Source: Mitsuokella sp. oral taxon 131 str. W9106 (lineage in GTDB: Bacteria; Bacillota; Negativicutes; Selenomonadales; Selenomonadaceae). Taken from it: 64,000 bases of DNA. Every line of letters starts with the position of its first letter. Within the stretch, counting starts at the first letter, position 1. The notes beneath the pieces were generated by a model. That model ran no database searches. It was not told the origin of the DNA and was given only the letters and a program-made list of their open reading frames with translations. Location of the stretch: assembly GCF_000469545.1 (NCBI RefSeq), contig NZ_KI273050.1:1-64000 (forward strand), written 5' to 3'. A program made the position numbers and the translations under genes. This document shows, piece after piece, positions 50,825 through 58,648 of the stretch.

Positions 50825-51844
50825 ATGGAATTCCAATGCTATGATGTGCTCGAAATCGAAGGGAGAAAATACGGCATTGCCGAAAAGATTTCATACCGCG
50901 AGAAGGATGGGGACGAGCGCTGGCAGGAGTATGGGCTAAAGCCCGAACAGAGCGGCGCGAAGTGGTATTTGACCATTTCCGATGATGGCGCGCGGTGCGT
51001 GCTTTCACAGATCACCTACCAAAAGACGCCGCCGCAGGGATTTCGCCTTTGCGGAAAAGGCGTGCAGAAGGTAATCCGCGTCAATGGGACGAGCGATGCG
51101 GCGCGCGGCGATTTTGCCGACTACGAAGAGTATGAAAGCGCCGATGGGAAATTCCTGTTTTTCATCGAACGTTGGCGAGAAGGTTCGATGACGTCTGAAT
51201 CGAATCAAGCGGGCAAGGTGTTTTGCGCCTCTGGAAGAAGGATACGGGAGATCCGTCTGTGCAGCGATGCGGATGCACGTATCCTTTCGGCTCGCCTGCA
51301 TGCGGATCGGCGCAGGGACGTTTGGCGGATAGCTAAGATATATTGGGCGTTCTTTTTCGTCAGCATCGGATTCATCGCGTGGTCAGAAGGCACGACGTGG
51401 CATGACGTGCGTAATGTATTGGGCTTTCCGTATACGATGGAAGAGCGGATGTCGGATTCTCCGTACTTTATCGAGGACAAAGAAGCCGCGCAGGATCAGA
51501 TGCATCAGTTCACGACATGGCGCGATCCGGCAAGCGTCGCAATCGATTTCATCGAATCGGCGGGCGGCGATGTGCGGTATGCCGTGCAGGATACGGGAGC
51601 GTCCGATGCGCGTATCGCAATTTGCATGCAAAAAGGGGAAACCTGCCTCATTTACGAGGAAGGCGGCCAGACGCGCGTTCGTGTCGGGAAAAGCGGCGAG
51701 CTCATTGGCGAAGCGGAACGCGTGCAAAGTGCGCCGGCGCGCAGCTACGTGCTGGATCGCTATGCCCAGATGATTCGGCAAGGGGAGCGGAACGGCAGGG
51801 AATACGTGCTGCCAAACGATGCGCAGGGGAAAGCGCGCATCTGA
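50825..51844 (+). CDS. DUF4178-domain membrane protein
   Basis: A 339-residue protein. The N-terminal 130 residues resemble DUF4178 (CYDVLEIEGRKYGIAEKISY, then WQEYGLKPEQSGAKWYL), a beta-rich domain often found near PspA-like, DUF350 and ATP-grasp genes. A membrane helix follows (IYWAFFFVSIGFIAWSE, about 179-195), then a C-terminal domain of about 140 residues. The function is unknown. ATG 50825 is preceded by GGAAGGATGG. The next gene begins about 40 bases after the stop. Confidence 0.75.
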   Translation: MEFQCYDVLEIEGRKYGIAEKISYREKDGDERWQEYGLKPEQSGAKWYLTISDDGARCVLSQITYQKTPPQGFRLCGKGVQKVIRVNGTSDAARGDFADYEEYESADGKFLFFIERWREGSMTSESNQAGKVFCASGRRIREIRLCSDADARILSARLHADRRRDVWRIAKIYWAFFFVSIGFIAWSEGTTWHDVRNVLGFPYTMEERMSDSPYFIEDKEAAQDQMHQFTTWRDPASVAIDFIESAGGDVRYAVQDTGASDARIAICMQKGETCLIYEEGGQTRVRVGKSGELIGEAERVQSAPARSYVLDRYAQMIRQGERNGREYVLPNDAQGKARI

Positions 51845-51884
51845 AGCTGTAGAGGAAATGGAAAGACTGGGAGGAGTTATTGCC

Positions 51885-52316
51885 ATGGAAAATTTGCCAA
51901 ACCTTTTGCTCACCATATTTTACGCTTGCTTCGGCATCGTCTTGATGATTACGGCAAACACCGTCATAGATGTTTTGATTCCCGGCGGCTTCGGCGAGGA
52001 GATCCAAAAAGGGAACCGCGCCGTCGCATGGCTCTCAGCAGGCTCGTTTATCGGCATCGGCGAGATCCTGCGCGCCGTCATTCTCTCGCCGAATACAGAG
52101 GCGGTGGACACGTCTTTTTTCCACGGCGTCGTTGCGAGCCTTGCCTACGCGATCATCGGCATCATTTTCTTTGTGGCGGGATATTATTTCATCCGTTTTT
52201 GGCATCGGAAATACAATCTCACTGAAGAAATCATGAAGGGCAACACGGCGGCTGGCATCTTGGTATTCGGCATCTTCGTCGGCATCTCGCTCGTTGTCTC
52301 CGGTGCGGTACACTGA
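51885..52316 (+). CDS. DUF350 family membrane protein
   Basis: A 143-residue inner-membrane protein with four helices in two similar pairs (LLLTIFYACFGIVLMI ... and YAIIGIIFFVAGYYFI ...), typical of DUF350 (YjfL-like). The conserved NRAVAWLSAGSFIGIG and its counterpart NTAAGILVFGIFVGIS mark the repeat. GGGAGGAG lies 7 bases before ATG 51885. DUF350 proteins commonly accompany glutathionylspermidine-synthase-like genes, as here; their role is not known. Confidence 0.85.
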   Translation: MENLPNLLLTIFYACFGIVLMITANTVIDVLIPGGFGEEIQKGNRAVAWLSAGSFIGIGEILRAVILSPNTEAVDTSFFHGVVASLAYAIIGIIFFVAGYYFIRFWHRKYNLTEEIMKGNTAAGILVFGIFVGISLVVSGAVH

Positions 52317-52328
52317 AGGGGATGCGCC

Positions 52329-52895
52329 ATGTATAGACCGAGCAAAAGGACACGCTGCATCGCGGCAGGATTTGCTGCAGTCGCGGCGATTGGGACGTAT
52401 GCCTATTGGGAAGACATTTCCTTTGCCGTCTGCGACTGGATTGCACCCGAATACAATGCGGGCGAGGCGCGGCTGAAGGACGACCAAGGCACGCGGTACA
52501 CGCTGCTGAATCATGGGGACGGGACGGAAACGGCGCTCTACGACGATGACCGTTCCGTCACCTTCCGCCGCGAGGAAGACGGAAGCCTCGCATGGCAGGC
52601 AGGGCTTGCGAGCCTCATCCCGACGATCGCCGCAGGGTACTACGCCTTCCACGGGTTTTCCGCACCGGCAGCTCGCATGGATCTCGCTTCGATGACCTAT
52701 CGCGTAAGCGAGCCGCTCGTGCCCTATGTGCCGCCCTACGTGGCAAAGGGGACGGGGGCACGAAATTTTTACTTTCACGGCAGCAGAGGCGGAAGCAGCA
52801 CGCGAAGCTACGACGGCAAGAAGAGCAGCCGCGCGAATTTCGTCGGAAGGAAGTCGGGATTTGGCAGTGCGGGCGTGCGTTCCGGCGGATCGTAA
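52329..52895 (+). CDS. Unknown membrane-linked protein with Gly/Ser-rich tail (YgiB analogue?)
   Basis: A 188-residue protein with an N-terminal hydrophobic segment (CIAAGFAAVAAIGTYAYW), a second hydrophobic stretch (LASLIPTIAAGYYAF, about 92-108) and a Ser/Gly/Arg-rich tail ending GRKSGFGSAGVRSGGS. I do not recognise the family. Position and tail recall E. coli YgiB (DUF1190), which precedes the ATP-grasp protein YgiC and also ends in a Gly-Phe-Gly/Ser-rich tail. The tail could be a substrate for the ATP-grasp enzyme encoded next (inference). It starts 12 bases after the DUF350 stop. Confidence 0.65.
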   Translation: MYRPSKRTRCIAAGFAAVAAIGTYAYWEDISFAVCDWIAPEYNAGEARLKDDQGTRYTLLNHGDGTETALYDDDRSVTFRREEDGSLAWQAGLASLIPTIAAGYYAFHGFSAPAARMDLASMTYRVSEPLVPYVPPYVAKGTGARNFYFHGSRGGSSTRSYDGKKSSRANFVGRKSGFGSAGVRSGGS

Positions 52896-52907
52896 GGGGG
52901 CTATGCA

Positions 52908-54200
52908 GTGAAACCAAAAACATCGTATATCGACGCACTCGACCCTTCGGTTTTTTCCTTCATTGACTATGAAGGGTACGAAGACCGTTACCCAACGCTT
53001 TCCATACAGGAATTTCCGTCTTCGTTTTACGAGGAGCTGCGCTTTGCTTCGCGTGAGCTCTTTCGGATTTTTGCCAAGGCGGCGACGGTCTTTCAAAAGG
53101 CGCCAGCGGATTTTGCGCGGGAGATGGATATGCCGGAAAATATCATTCCGTACCTTCATACGCCGAACCCGCTCTGCTCGCCGACTTGGCTTTCGCGGTT
53201 CGACTTCGTGCTCGACGCGGCAGGCAATCTGCGCATGGTCGAGCTCAACGCCGATACGCCGTGCTTCGTCATCGAGAGTTACTATGCAAACAGCGTCGCA
53301 GCGGATTTCACCCATCGCGGCGACCCAAACGCGGGGGCGATGGATCAGCTTCGCACGTTCCTCGCAAAAATGCACCGTACGCTGAGCCGTCCCGTCGTGA
53401 ATCTCAGCGCGCAGGATTTCCTGCGCCGTCCCTTCGTCTTTTCGTGTTTTCATGACTATGTCGAAGACTGCGCGACGACGCAGTTCCTCATGCACGTGAT
53501 GCAGGAGGCATGTCCCTACGCGGATATCCGATTCCTCTCATTCTACGACATGGAACTCGACAAGGACGGCATCGTGCTTGAAGACGGCGCACACGCCTCT
53601 GCGCTCTACCGCCTGCATCCGCTCGAGATCCTCATCGACGAGATGACGCCAGAAGGCGAGCCGCTCGGTGAAATCTTTCTCGATCTATACCGGGCTGGCA
53701 AGTTTTTTCTGTTCAACCCGCCTGAGGCGATCATCCTGCAAAACAAATCGTTCATGTCGCTCGTCTGGGCGCTCTACTTTGCGAAACAGTGTTTTTCCGC
53801 GCATGAGCGTGAGATCCTCGCACGCTACCTCGCCCCGTCGTACTTTGAGAGCGATTTTGATGCGCTGGACGACGGCGACTACATCCAAAAAGAAATTTGG
53901 GGCCGCGAGGGGCGAAACGTCTGTGTCCTGCAAAAGCGCGGCAACCATGCGGAGATGACGGAAGAAAAGCTCGTCGAAGGCTATGAGGACATCGTATGCC
54001 GCGAGAGCAAGCACCGTATGTACCAGGACTTCATCCAGCAGAAGCGCTTCACGCATACCGTGGACAGCGGCATGAAGGAAGGCTATCTGACCCTATCGTG
54101 CTTCATGCTTCTCGGCACCCCGTCCGCCGTCGGCTGCCGCTTCTCACCCGAAGCGATTGCGGGGACGGAGGCGTACTTTTTACCATTGGTTCTTTCTTGA
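52908..54200 (+). CDS. Glutathionylspermidine synthase-like ATP-grasp protein
   Basis: A 430-residue protein of the GspS C-terminal family (YgiC/YjfC group), ATP-dependent carboxylate-amine ligases. Characteristic parts are RFDFVLDAAGNLRMVELNADTP near residue 105, with the Glu and Asn that bind Mg-ATP, KSFMSLVWAL near 280, and the C-terminal QDFIQQKRF. It lacks the amidase half of true GspSA. Whether the product is a glutathionyl-polyamine is doubtful; ligation of an amine to a protein tail has been considered for the group. GTG start with AAGGGGG upstream. Confidence 0.85.
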   Translation: MKPKTSYIDALDPSVFSFIDYEGYEDRYPTLSIQEFPSSFYEELRFASRELFRIFAKAATVFQKAPADFAREMDMPENIIPYLHTPNPLCSPTWLSRFDFVLDAAGNLRMVELNADTPCFVIESYYANSVAADFTHRGDPNAGAMDQLRTFLAKMHRTLSRPVVNLSAQDFLRRPFVFSCFHDYVEDCATTQFLMHVMQEACPYADIRFLSFYDMELDKDGIVLEDGAHASALYRLHPLEILIDEMTPEGEPLGEIFLDLYRAGKFFLFNPPEAIILQNKSFMSLVWALYFAKQCFSAHEREILARYLAPSYFESDFDALDDGDYIQKEIWGREGRNVCVLQKRGNHAEMTEEKLVEGYEDIVCRESKHRMYQDFIQQKRFTHTVDSGMKEGYLTLSCFMLLGTPSAVGCRFSPEAIAGTEAYFLPLVLS

Positions 54201-54221
54201 ATAACTTTACAATGAATTGAT

Positions 54222-54270
54222 TTTATGCTATTGTTTAGTTGAAAATGACTAAATAATAGCATAAATTTTT
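54222..54270 (+). terminator. A/T-rich 19-bp hairpin, terminator and possible operator
   Basis: Arms at 54222-54240 and 54247-54265 pair almost perfectly around a 6-base loop and are followed by T. The inner part TTTAGT-N8-ACTAAA shares its half-sites with the region before the RbsB-like gene. The ribokinase-like gene begins 33 bases later; no separate good promoter is seen, so its promoter may overlap (TTGAAA 54239 and TAAATT 54262). Confidence 0.6.
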
Positions 54271-54302
54271 ATATTTATGTAAAAAAGGAAAGAAGGGGAA
54301 AT

Positions 54303-55223
54303 ATGAAACTTGCGGTTATTGGCTCGAATATGACGGATTTGACCTCCTATGTCAATCGGATGCCTAGGCCAGGAGAAACACTGGAATCGACTGGCTTTAC
54401 GGTTGGTCGTGGAGGAAAGGGGGCGAATCAGGCAATCGCCGCTGCACGATGTGGCGCGGAGATCCTGATGCTTTCCTGTGTGGGAGGCGATGTCTTTGGC
54501 GAGGCGACGATCGCAAATTTCAAGGCAAATGGCATAGACGTGTCACATTTGAAGCGGATCCAAGCCTTGCAGAGCGGGACAGCAACGATTGTTGTTGATA
54601 CGAATGGACAGAATTGTATCGTAATTCATAAAGGAGCAAACAATGCGCTCTTGCCGGAAGATGTAGATGCGGCAGAAGAAGCACTGAAGACGTGCAGCAT
54701 GATCCTTTTGCAGCTCGAAATCCCACTGGATACCGTACGCCGCGCCGTCGAGGTCGGGCACCGAAATGGCGTTCCCGTTTTGCTGAACCCTGCTCCTGCG
54801 AAAGCGGAGCTCGATATGGAAACAGTATGTGCTTGCGACTTTTTCGTGCCAAATGAAACAGAGCTTTCCCTTCTTTCGGGAAGGAAAACGGATACGCGGC
54901 AGGAGATCGAAGCGGCGGCAATGGAGCTCATCCGGCGCGGTTTGTCTCATGTCATTGTGACCATGGGAGCGAGAGGAGCTCTTTGGATGACGCAGGAAGG
55001 CGCGAAGTACGTCGAGGCGCATATGGTCAAGGCGGTGGATACGACTGGTGCAGGTGATGCTTTTATCGGATGCTTTGCGGCGCATTATGTGAGAGGGGGA
55101 AATGTTCTGGACGCAATGCGGGCGGGGTGCGATTTCGCGGCGCTGAGCGTGATGCGAAGAGGCGCACAGGCATCGTATCCGACGCAGGAAGAAGTGGAAG
55201 CGTTTCTTGCCGAACACGTCTAG
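54303..55223 (+). CDS. Ribokinase-like PfkB-family sugar kinase
   Basis: A 306-residue PfkB kinase close to ribokinase. The N-terminal GRGGKGANQAIAAARCGA and the C-terminal DTTGAGDAFIGCFAA, with the catalytic Asp, are intact. Ribokinase phosphorylates O5 of ribose, but the other genes of this operon handle 5-deoxy-pentoses, which lack O5. So this enzyme either deals with ribose that enters by the same importer or uses another hydroxyl or substrate. AAAGGAAAG lies before the ATG. It is the first gene of the salvage cluster. Confidence 0.88.
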   Translation: MKLAVIGSNMTDLTSYVNRMPRPGETLESTGFTVGRGGKGANQAIAAARCGAEILMLSCVGGDVFGEATIANFKANGIDVSHLKRIQALQSGTATIVVDTNGQNCIVIHKGANNALLPEDVDAAEEALKTCSMILLQLEIPLDTVRRAVEVGHRNGVPVLLNPAPAKAELDMETVCACDFFVPNETELSLLSGRKTDTRQEIEAAAMELIRRGLSHVIVTMGARGALWMTQEGAKYVEAHMVKAVDTTGAGDAFIGCFAAHYVRGGNVLDAMRAGCDFAALSVMRRGAQASYPTQEEVEAFLAEHV

Positions 55224-55275
55224 GGGAGTATCCGTGCGTCCTTAAAAAAATGGAGCTCAACAGGAGGTCGATTTA

Positions 55276-55716
55276 ATGCTAAAGGGAATACCTGCATGCA
55301 TCAATCCGGATTTGCTCAAAGCACTGGCGGAAATGGGACATGGCGATCAGATCGTGCTGGCAGATGATTTTTTTCCTGCTACATCCATGGCGCAAAGTGG
55401 CGTCACGATCCACGCAGATGGGATCGGCGCGGCGGAGATGCTCGATGCTATTCTGCGAATTATGCCGCTTGATACAGAGTTTGCGGAACATCCCGTGTTG
55501 ATTATGGATATGGCAAACAGGCAGGGACAGCCGCGTCCGACAGTATGGGACGACTTTGCTCGTGCTGTGTCGCACCATGTGAAAAAAGGAGAGTCGTGCA
55601 TTGGATTCATTGACCGATTTGCCTTTTATGAACAGGCAAAAAAGGCATTCGCCATCGTTTCGACAGGGGAGCGTCATCCCTATGGATGCGTGATTCTGCA
55701 AAAGGGAGTAAATTGA
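55276..55716 (+). CDS. RbsD/FucU-family sugar mutarotase, FucU type
   Basis: A 146-residue mutarotase that speeds exchange between alpha and beta anomers of a sugar. The catalytic-His region MGHGDQIVLADDFFPATSM fits FucU (L-fucose mutarotase) better than RbsD. Fucose is itself a deoxy-sugar; here 5-deoxyribose or methylthioribose would be logical substrates, because MtnK phosphorylates the anomeric hydroxyl and needs one anomer (inference). AGGAGG precedes the ATG; it follows the kinase gene by 52 bases. Confidence 0.85.
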   Translation: MLKGIPACINPDLLKALAEMGHGDQIVLADDFFPATSMAQSGVTIHADGIGAAEMLDAILRIMPLDTEFAEHPVLIMDMANRQGQPRPTVWDDFARAVSHHVKKGESCIGFIDRFAFYEQAKKAFAIVSTGERHPYGCVILQKGVN

Positions 55717-55761
55717 AGTCGGATATTGTTTCCAATTTGTTCGATTACTTTCGAATAGTTG

Positions 55762-55818
55762 ACTAAATATCTTGACAAGTTTAGTAACTTAACTTAATAT
55801 ATACATATGAAGTTAAGT
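55762..55818 (+). promoter_or_regulatory. Promoter and operators of the salvage importer operon
   Basis: TTGACA (55772-55777) and TAATAT (55795-55800) are 17 bases apart. ACTAAA-N12-TTTAGT (55762-55785) brackets the -35 box. ACTTAACTT (55787-55795) and AAGTTAAGT (55810-55818) form a second inverted repeat across the -10 and +1. Both look like repressor sites; the LacI-type protein at 62138 is a candidate. Confidence 0.75.
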
Positions 55819-55936
55819 ACATCCTCTTATCCAGAGAAAGGAGGATAGATCAGCTTAGGTATGGAAAGAACGCTCGAAAAGTAGTTTTTGACTAGTTGGT
55901 TAAGAAACGTTCAGATCATGATGGGAGGAGATTCTT
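55819..55936 (+). other. Leader of the salvage operon with an S-box-like start
   Basis: The leader contains CTCTTATCCAGAGA (55824-55837), which matches the 5' start of SAM-I (S-box) riboswitches, and ATCCTC/GAGGAT (55821-55826, 55841-55846) can pair around it. The rest of the S-box consensus, including the GCAACC element, is not recognisable. It may be a coincidence, a relic or another RNA. Confidence 0.3.
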
Positions 55937-57034
55937 GTGAAGCGGATCGGTTTGATTCTATTGTGCATGGTGTCCGTCCTTGCCTTGGTGGCGGGCTGCG
56001 GCGGGCAGAAGTCGGGAGATAGCGGAGGGGGCAAGGCCGTAAAGAAGATTGCAGTTGTTCGCAATCTTCAGTCGGGCGATCACACGCAGCAGTTCTTAGA
56101 TGGATGTGTTTCGGAAGGGAAGAAATTTGGCTATCAAGTCGATACGTTTGTGACGGACGGCATCGATTCAAAATGCCAAGAAACGGTCGCCCAGTGCATA
56201 TCGAAGGGCTATGATGGCATCATTGTTTCGCACGGGCAGCTCTCGTATTCTTACGACATGCTCATGCCGGCCGTCGAAAAGGGGATGAAGGTTGTCACAT
56301 TTGACACGCTTCCCATGAAGGGAGGCGACCCGAATGGCGATCTTCTGCCAGGCGTGACTTCGACGGCGCAGGACGACAAGGCGCTTGCGGAGCTTTCGCT
56401 CGGTCAGATGATGAAGGAATTTGAGGCGAAGGGCGGTGTCTATCCGGTCAAGGTTCTAAAGACATTCATGGGACCTGGCGTGCCGCCATTGGATCGCCGC
56501 AATCAGGTCTATATGAAGCTGGAGCAGGAAGGCAGGATCAAGACGGTCTATACGATTTCGCCGTCGGATCCATCTAATGCGCGCGGCGATGAGACGACGA
56601 AGGCGGCCGCTATTCTGCCGACCATTGCGGCGGGGGATGTCGATGCGATTTGGGGCTCTTACGACGAGCTTGCAAAGGGCGTCCTCCAAGCACTCAACGA
56701 CGCGCACCGCACGGATATTCCAATGTACACGATCGATATTTCAAACGATGATATTCAGCTCATGGTCACGAACAGGGACGTATGGAAGTCCACTGCAGCA
56801 GTTGATCCGAAGCTGATTGGCATTGTGGATATGCGCCTCATGGCAATGAAGCTCAACGGGATCGATACGCCGGACTACTATAACCTGAAGGCGAACAGCA
56901 TTCTGACGACGCAGCTTTCTGAGGGTACGAAGATGACGGATTTGTCTGGCATCATTCCGGACTGGGGCAATGCAGAGGATCCGGAGACTTCCTTTTACAC
57001 GGATCAGGTTCGTGCACTTTATGTAAATCCGTAA
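55937..57034 (+). CDS. RbsB-like sugar-binding lipoprotein
   Basis: A 365-residue binding protein with a lipoprotein signal (lipobox VAGC, Cys21) and a Peripla_BP_4/RbsB-like type I fold, starting KIAVVRNLQSGDHTQQFLDG. Such proteins bind pentoses and furanosides. In this operon the ligand is most likely methylthioribose, 5-deoxyribose or a related nucleoside sugar; that is inference from mtnK and mtnA downstream. GTG start with GGGAGGAG upstream. A hairpin after its stop would raise its expression over the ATPase and permease. Confidence 0.85.
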   Translation: MKRIGLILLCMVSVLALVAGCGGQKSGDSGGGKAVKKIAVVRNLQSGDHTQQFLDGCVSEGKKFGYQVDTFVTDGIDSKCQETVAQCISKGYDGIIVSHGQLSYSYDMLMPAVEKGMKVVTFDTLPMKGGDPNGDLLPGVTSTAQDDKALAELSLGQMMKEFEAKGGVYPVKVLKTFMGPGVPPLDRRNQVYMKLEQEGRIKTVYTISPSDPSNARGDETTKAAAILPTIAAGDVDAIWGSYDELAKGVLQALNDAHRTDIPMYTIDISNDDIQLMVTNRDVWKSTAAVDPKLIGIVDMRLMAMKLNGIDTPDYYNLKANSILTTQLSEGTKMTDLSGIIPDWGNAEDPETSFYTDQVRALYVNP

Positions 57035-57052
57035 ATCAAGGTGCAAGGCAGG

Positions 57053-57083
57053 AAACGGGACGCTTTGCGCGTCCCGTTTTCTT
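57053..57083 (+). terminator. Hairpin between the binding-protein and ATPase genes
   Basis: AAACGGGACGC (57053-57063) pairs perfectly with GCGTCCCGTTT (57069-57079), then TCTTT. It probably acts as a partial terminator or mRNA stabiliser inside the operon. Confidence 0.7.
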
Positions 57084-57097
57084 TGGGAGGTGATTGG

Positions 57098-58648
57098 ATG
57101 GAACGAATCAAGCTGGAAATGAAGAAGATCGAGATTGAGTTTCCGGGCGTCAAGGCATTAAAGGGCGTGGACTTTGAGACCGTGGGAGGACAGGTTCATG
57201 CCCTTGTGGGTGCAAATGGAGCCGGCAAATCAACGCTCATGAAGGTGCTTGCAGGAGATAATACGCATTATGCGGGGCAGATTGTCATCGATGGGAAGAA
57301 CGTTGAAATCCGTTCCCCAAAGGATGCGAAGCATCTTGGCATCGAGATTGTCTACCAGGAGGTCGATACAGCCCTTATCCCCTATCTGTCCGTAGCCGAA
57401 AACGTCATGTTCAACCGCATGGTCAATGACATGAAAGGGAGATTTCTCGTTGATTGGCGCAAGATGCGGCTCGAGTCGCAGGAGGTGCTCAAAAAGCTTC
57501 GTGTCGAGTTGGATCCGGATGCGATTGTTGGAGATCTGACGCTTGCCCAAAAGCAGATGGTGCTCATTGCTCGCTGCATGGCGGGCGAATGCCGGATGCT
57601 TATACTGGACGAGCCCACAGCGCCGCTCTCCAATGCGGAGACGGAGGACTTGTTTCGCGTCGTGCGGGGGCTTTCAGCCGACGGGGTCGCTGTGGTATTC
57701 ATTTCACATCGGTTAAACGAGCTGTATGAGATTTGCGATACGATTACGATTATGCGAGATGGACGGAATGTTGTTCGTATGCCATTGACGAAGGAGCTGC
57801 CGCAGAATAAAATCGTCGCGTATATGTTGGGCAGGAGCTTCGATGAGGCATACGCCAAGCATGAGATAACGCTTGGCGACAAGATCTTGGAAGTAAACGG
57901 TCTGACGACAAAGGATAAGAGCGTGCAGGACATCGATTTTTACGTGCGTGCGGGGGAGATTGTCGGAATCGCGGGACTTGTCGGTGCAGGAAAGACGGAG
58001 CTGTGCAAGGCACTGTTTGGAGCGATCCCGCATGAAACGGGCAGTATGCGGCTTCGCGGCAAGGAAGTGCGGTTCGATTCCCCCCTTCATGCCGTGCAAG
58101 GCGGACTTGCACTCGTTCCAGAAGAGCGACGCAAGGAGGGCATCCTAATCACCGAGCCTGTCCGCGAGAACATCACGATAGCGGCGTTGTCCAAGTACTG
58201 TGGGTTTCTTTCTGTTGTGAAGCGTTGGAAGGAGCGTGTGGATTCGCTTTCCATGATCAAGGAGCTTGGGATCAAGACACCTTCTGAAGAGCAGTCGGTC
58301 GCATTGCTCTCTGGTGGCAACCAACAGAAAGTCGTGCTCGCGAAGTGGCTCAATTCCGATGCGGAAATCTATCTCTACGATGAGCCGACGAAGGGAATTG
58401 ATGTCGGCGCAAAACGCGATATGTACGAGCTGATCGAGCGGCTTGCGGAACAGGGAAAGGGCACCATCTATGCGACATGCGAGTTTTCTGAGCTTTTGAG
58501 CATCTGTGATCGGATTTACATCATGTACGATGGGCGTATGGTCAAGGAACTGAGTGCGGCGGAGGCGGACGAGCGGACGCTGCTGTACTATTCGACGGGA
58601 GGCGGAGATTCAAATGGACGAGGCGAAGAAAACCGTAGGACAGGCTGA
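57098..58648 (+). CDS. RbsA-like ABC importer ATPase, two domains
   Basis: A 516-residue protein with two ABC domains. Domain 1 has Walker A GANGAGKSTLMK and Walker B LLILDEPTAPLS-like sequence (residues about 40 and 170). Domain 2 has the degenerate Walker A GLVGAGKTELCK and the signature LLSGGNQQKVVLAKWL. This tandem layout is that of RbsA/MglA-type sugar importers. GGGAGGTG lies before ATG 57098. Its 3' end overlaps the permease gene by 35 bases. Confidence 0.93.
   Translation: MERIKLEMKKIEIEFPGVKALKGVDFETVGGQVHALVGANGAGKSTLMKVLAGDNTHYAGQIVIDGKNVEIRSPKDAKHLGIEIVYQEVDTALIPYLSVAENVMFNRMVNDMKGRFLVDWRKMRLESQEVLKKLRVELDPDAIVGDLTLAQKQMVLIARCMAGECRMLILDEPTAPLSNAETEDLFRVVRGLSADGVAVVFISHRLNELYEICDTITIMRDGRNVVRMPLTKELPQNKIVAYMLGRSFDEAYAKHEITLGDKILEVNGLTTKDKSVQDIDFYVRAGEIVGIAGLVGAGKTELCKALFGAIPHETGSMRLRGKEVRFDSPLHAVQGGLALVPEERRKEGILITEPVRENITIAALSKYCGFLSVVKRWKERVDSLSMIKELGIKTPSEEQSVALLSGGNQQKVVLAKWLNSDAEIYLYDEPTKGIDVGAKRDMYELIERLAEQGKGTIYATCEFSELLSICDRIYIMYDGRMVKELSAAEADERTLLYYSTGGGDSNGRGEENRRTG

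Noticed and set aside
55819-55936. Calling the leader a SAM-I riboswitch
   Set aside because: Only the first 14 bases match; the GGAGGGACTGGCCC and GCAACC parts and the closing stem are not found.
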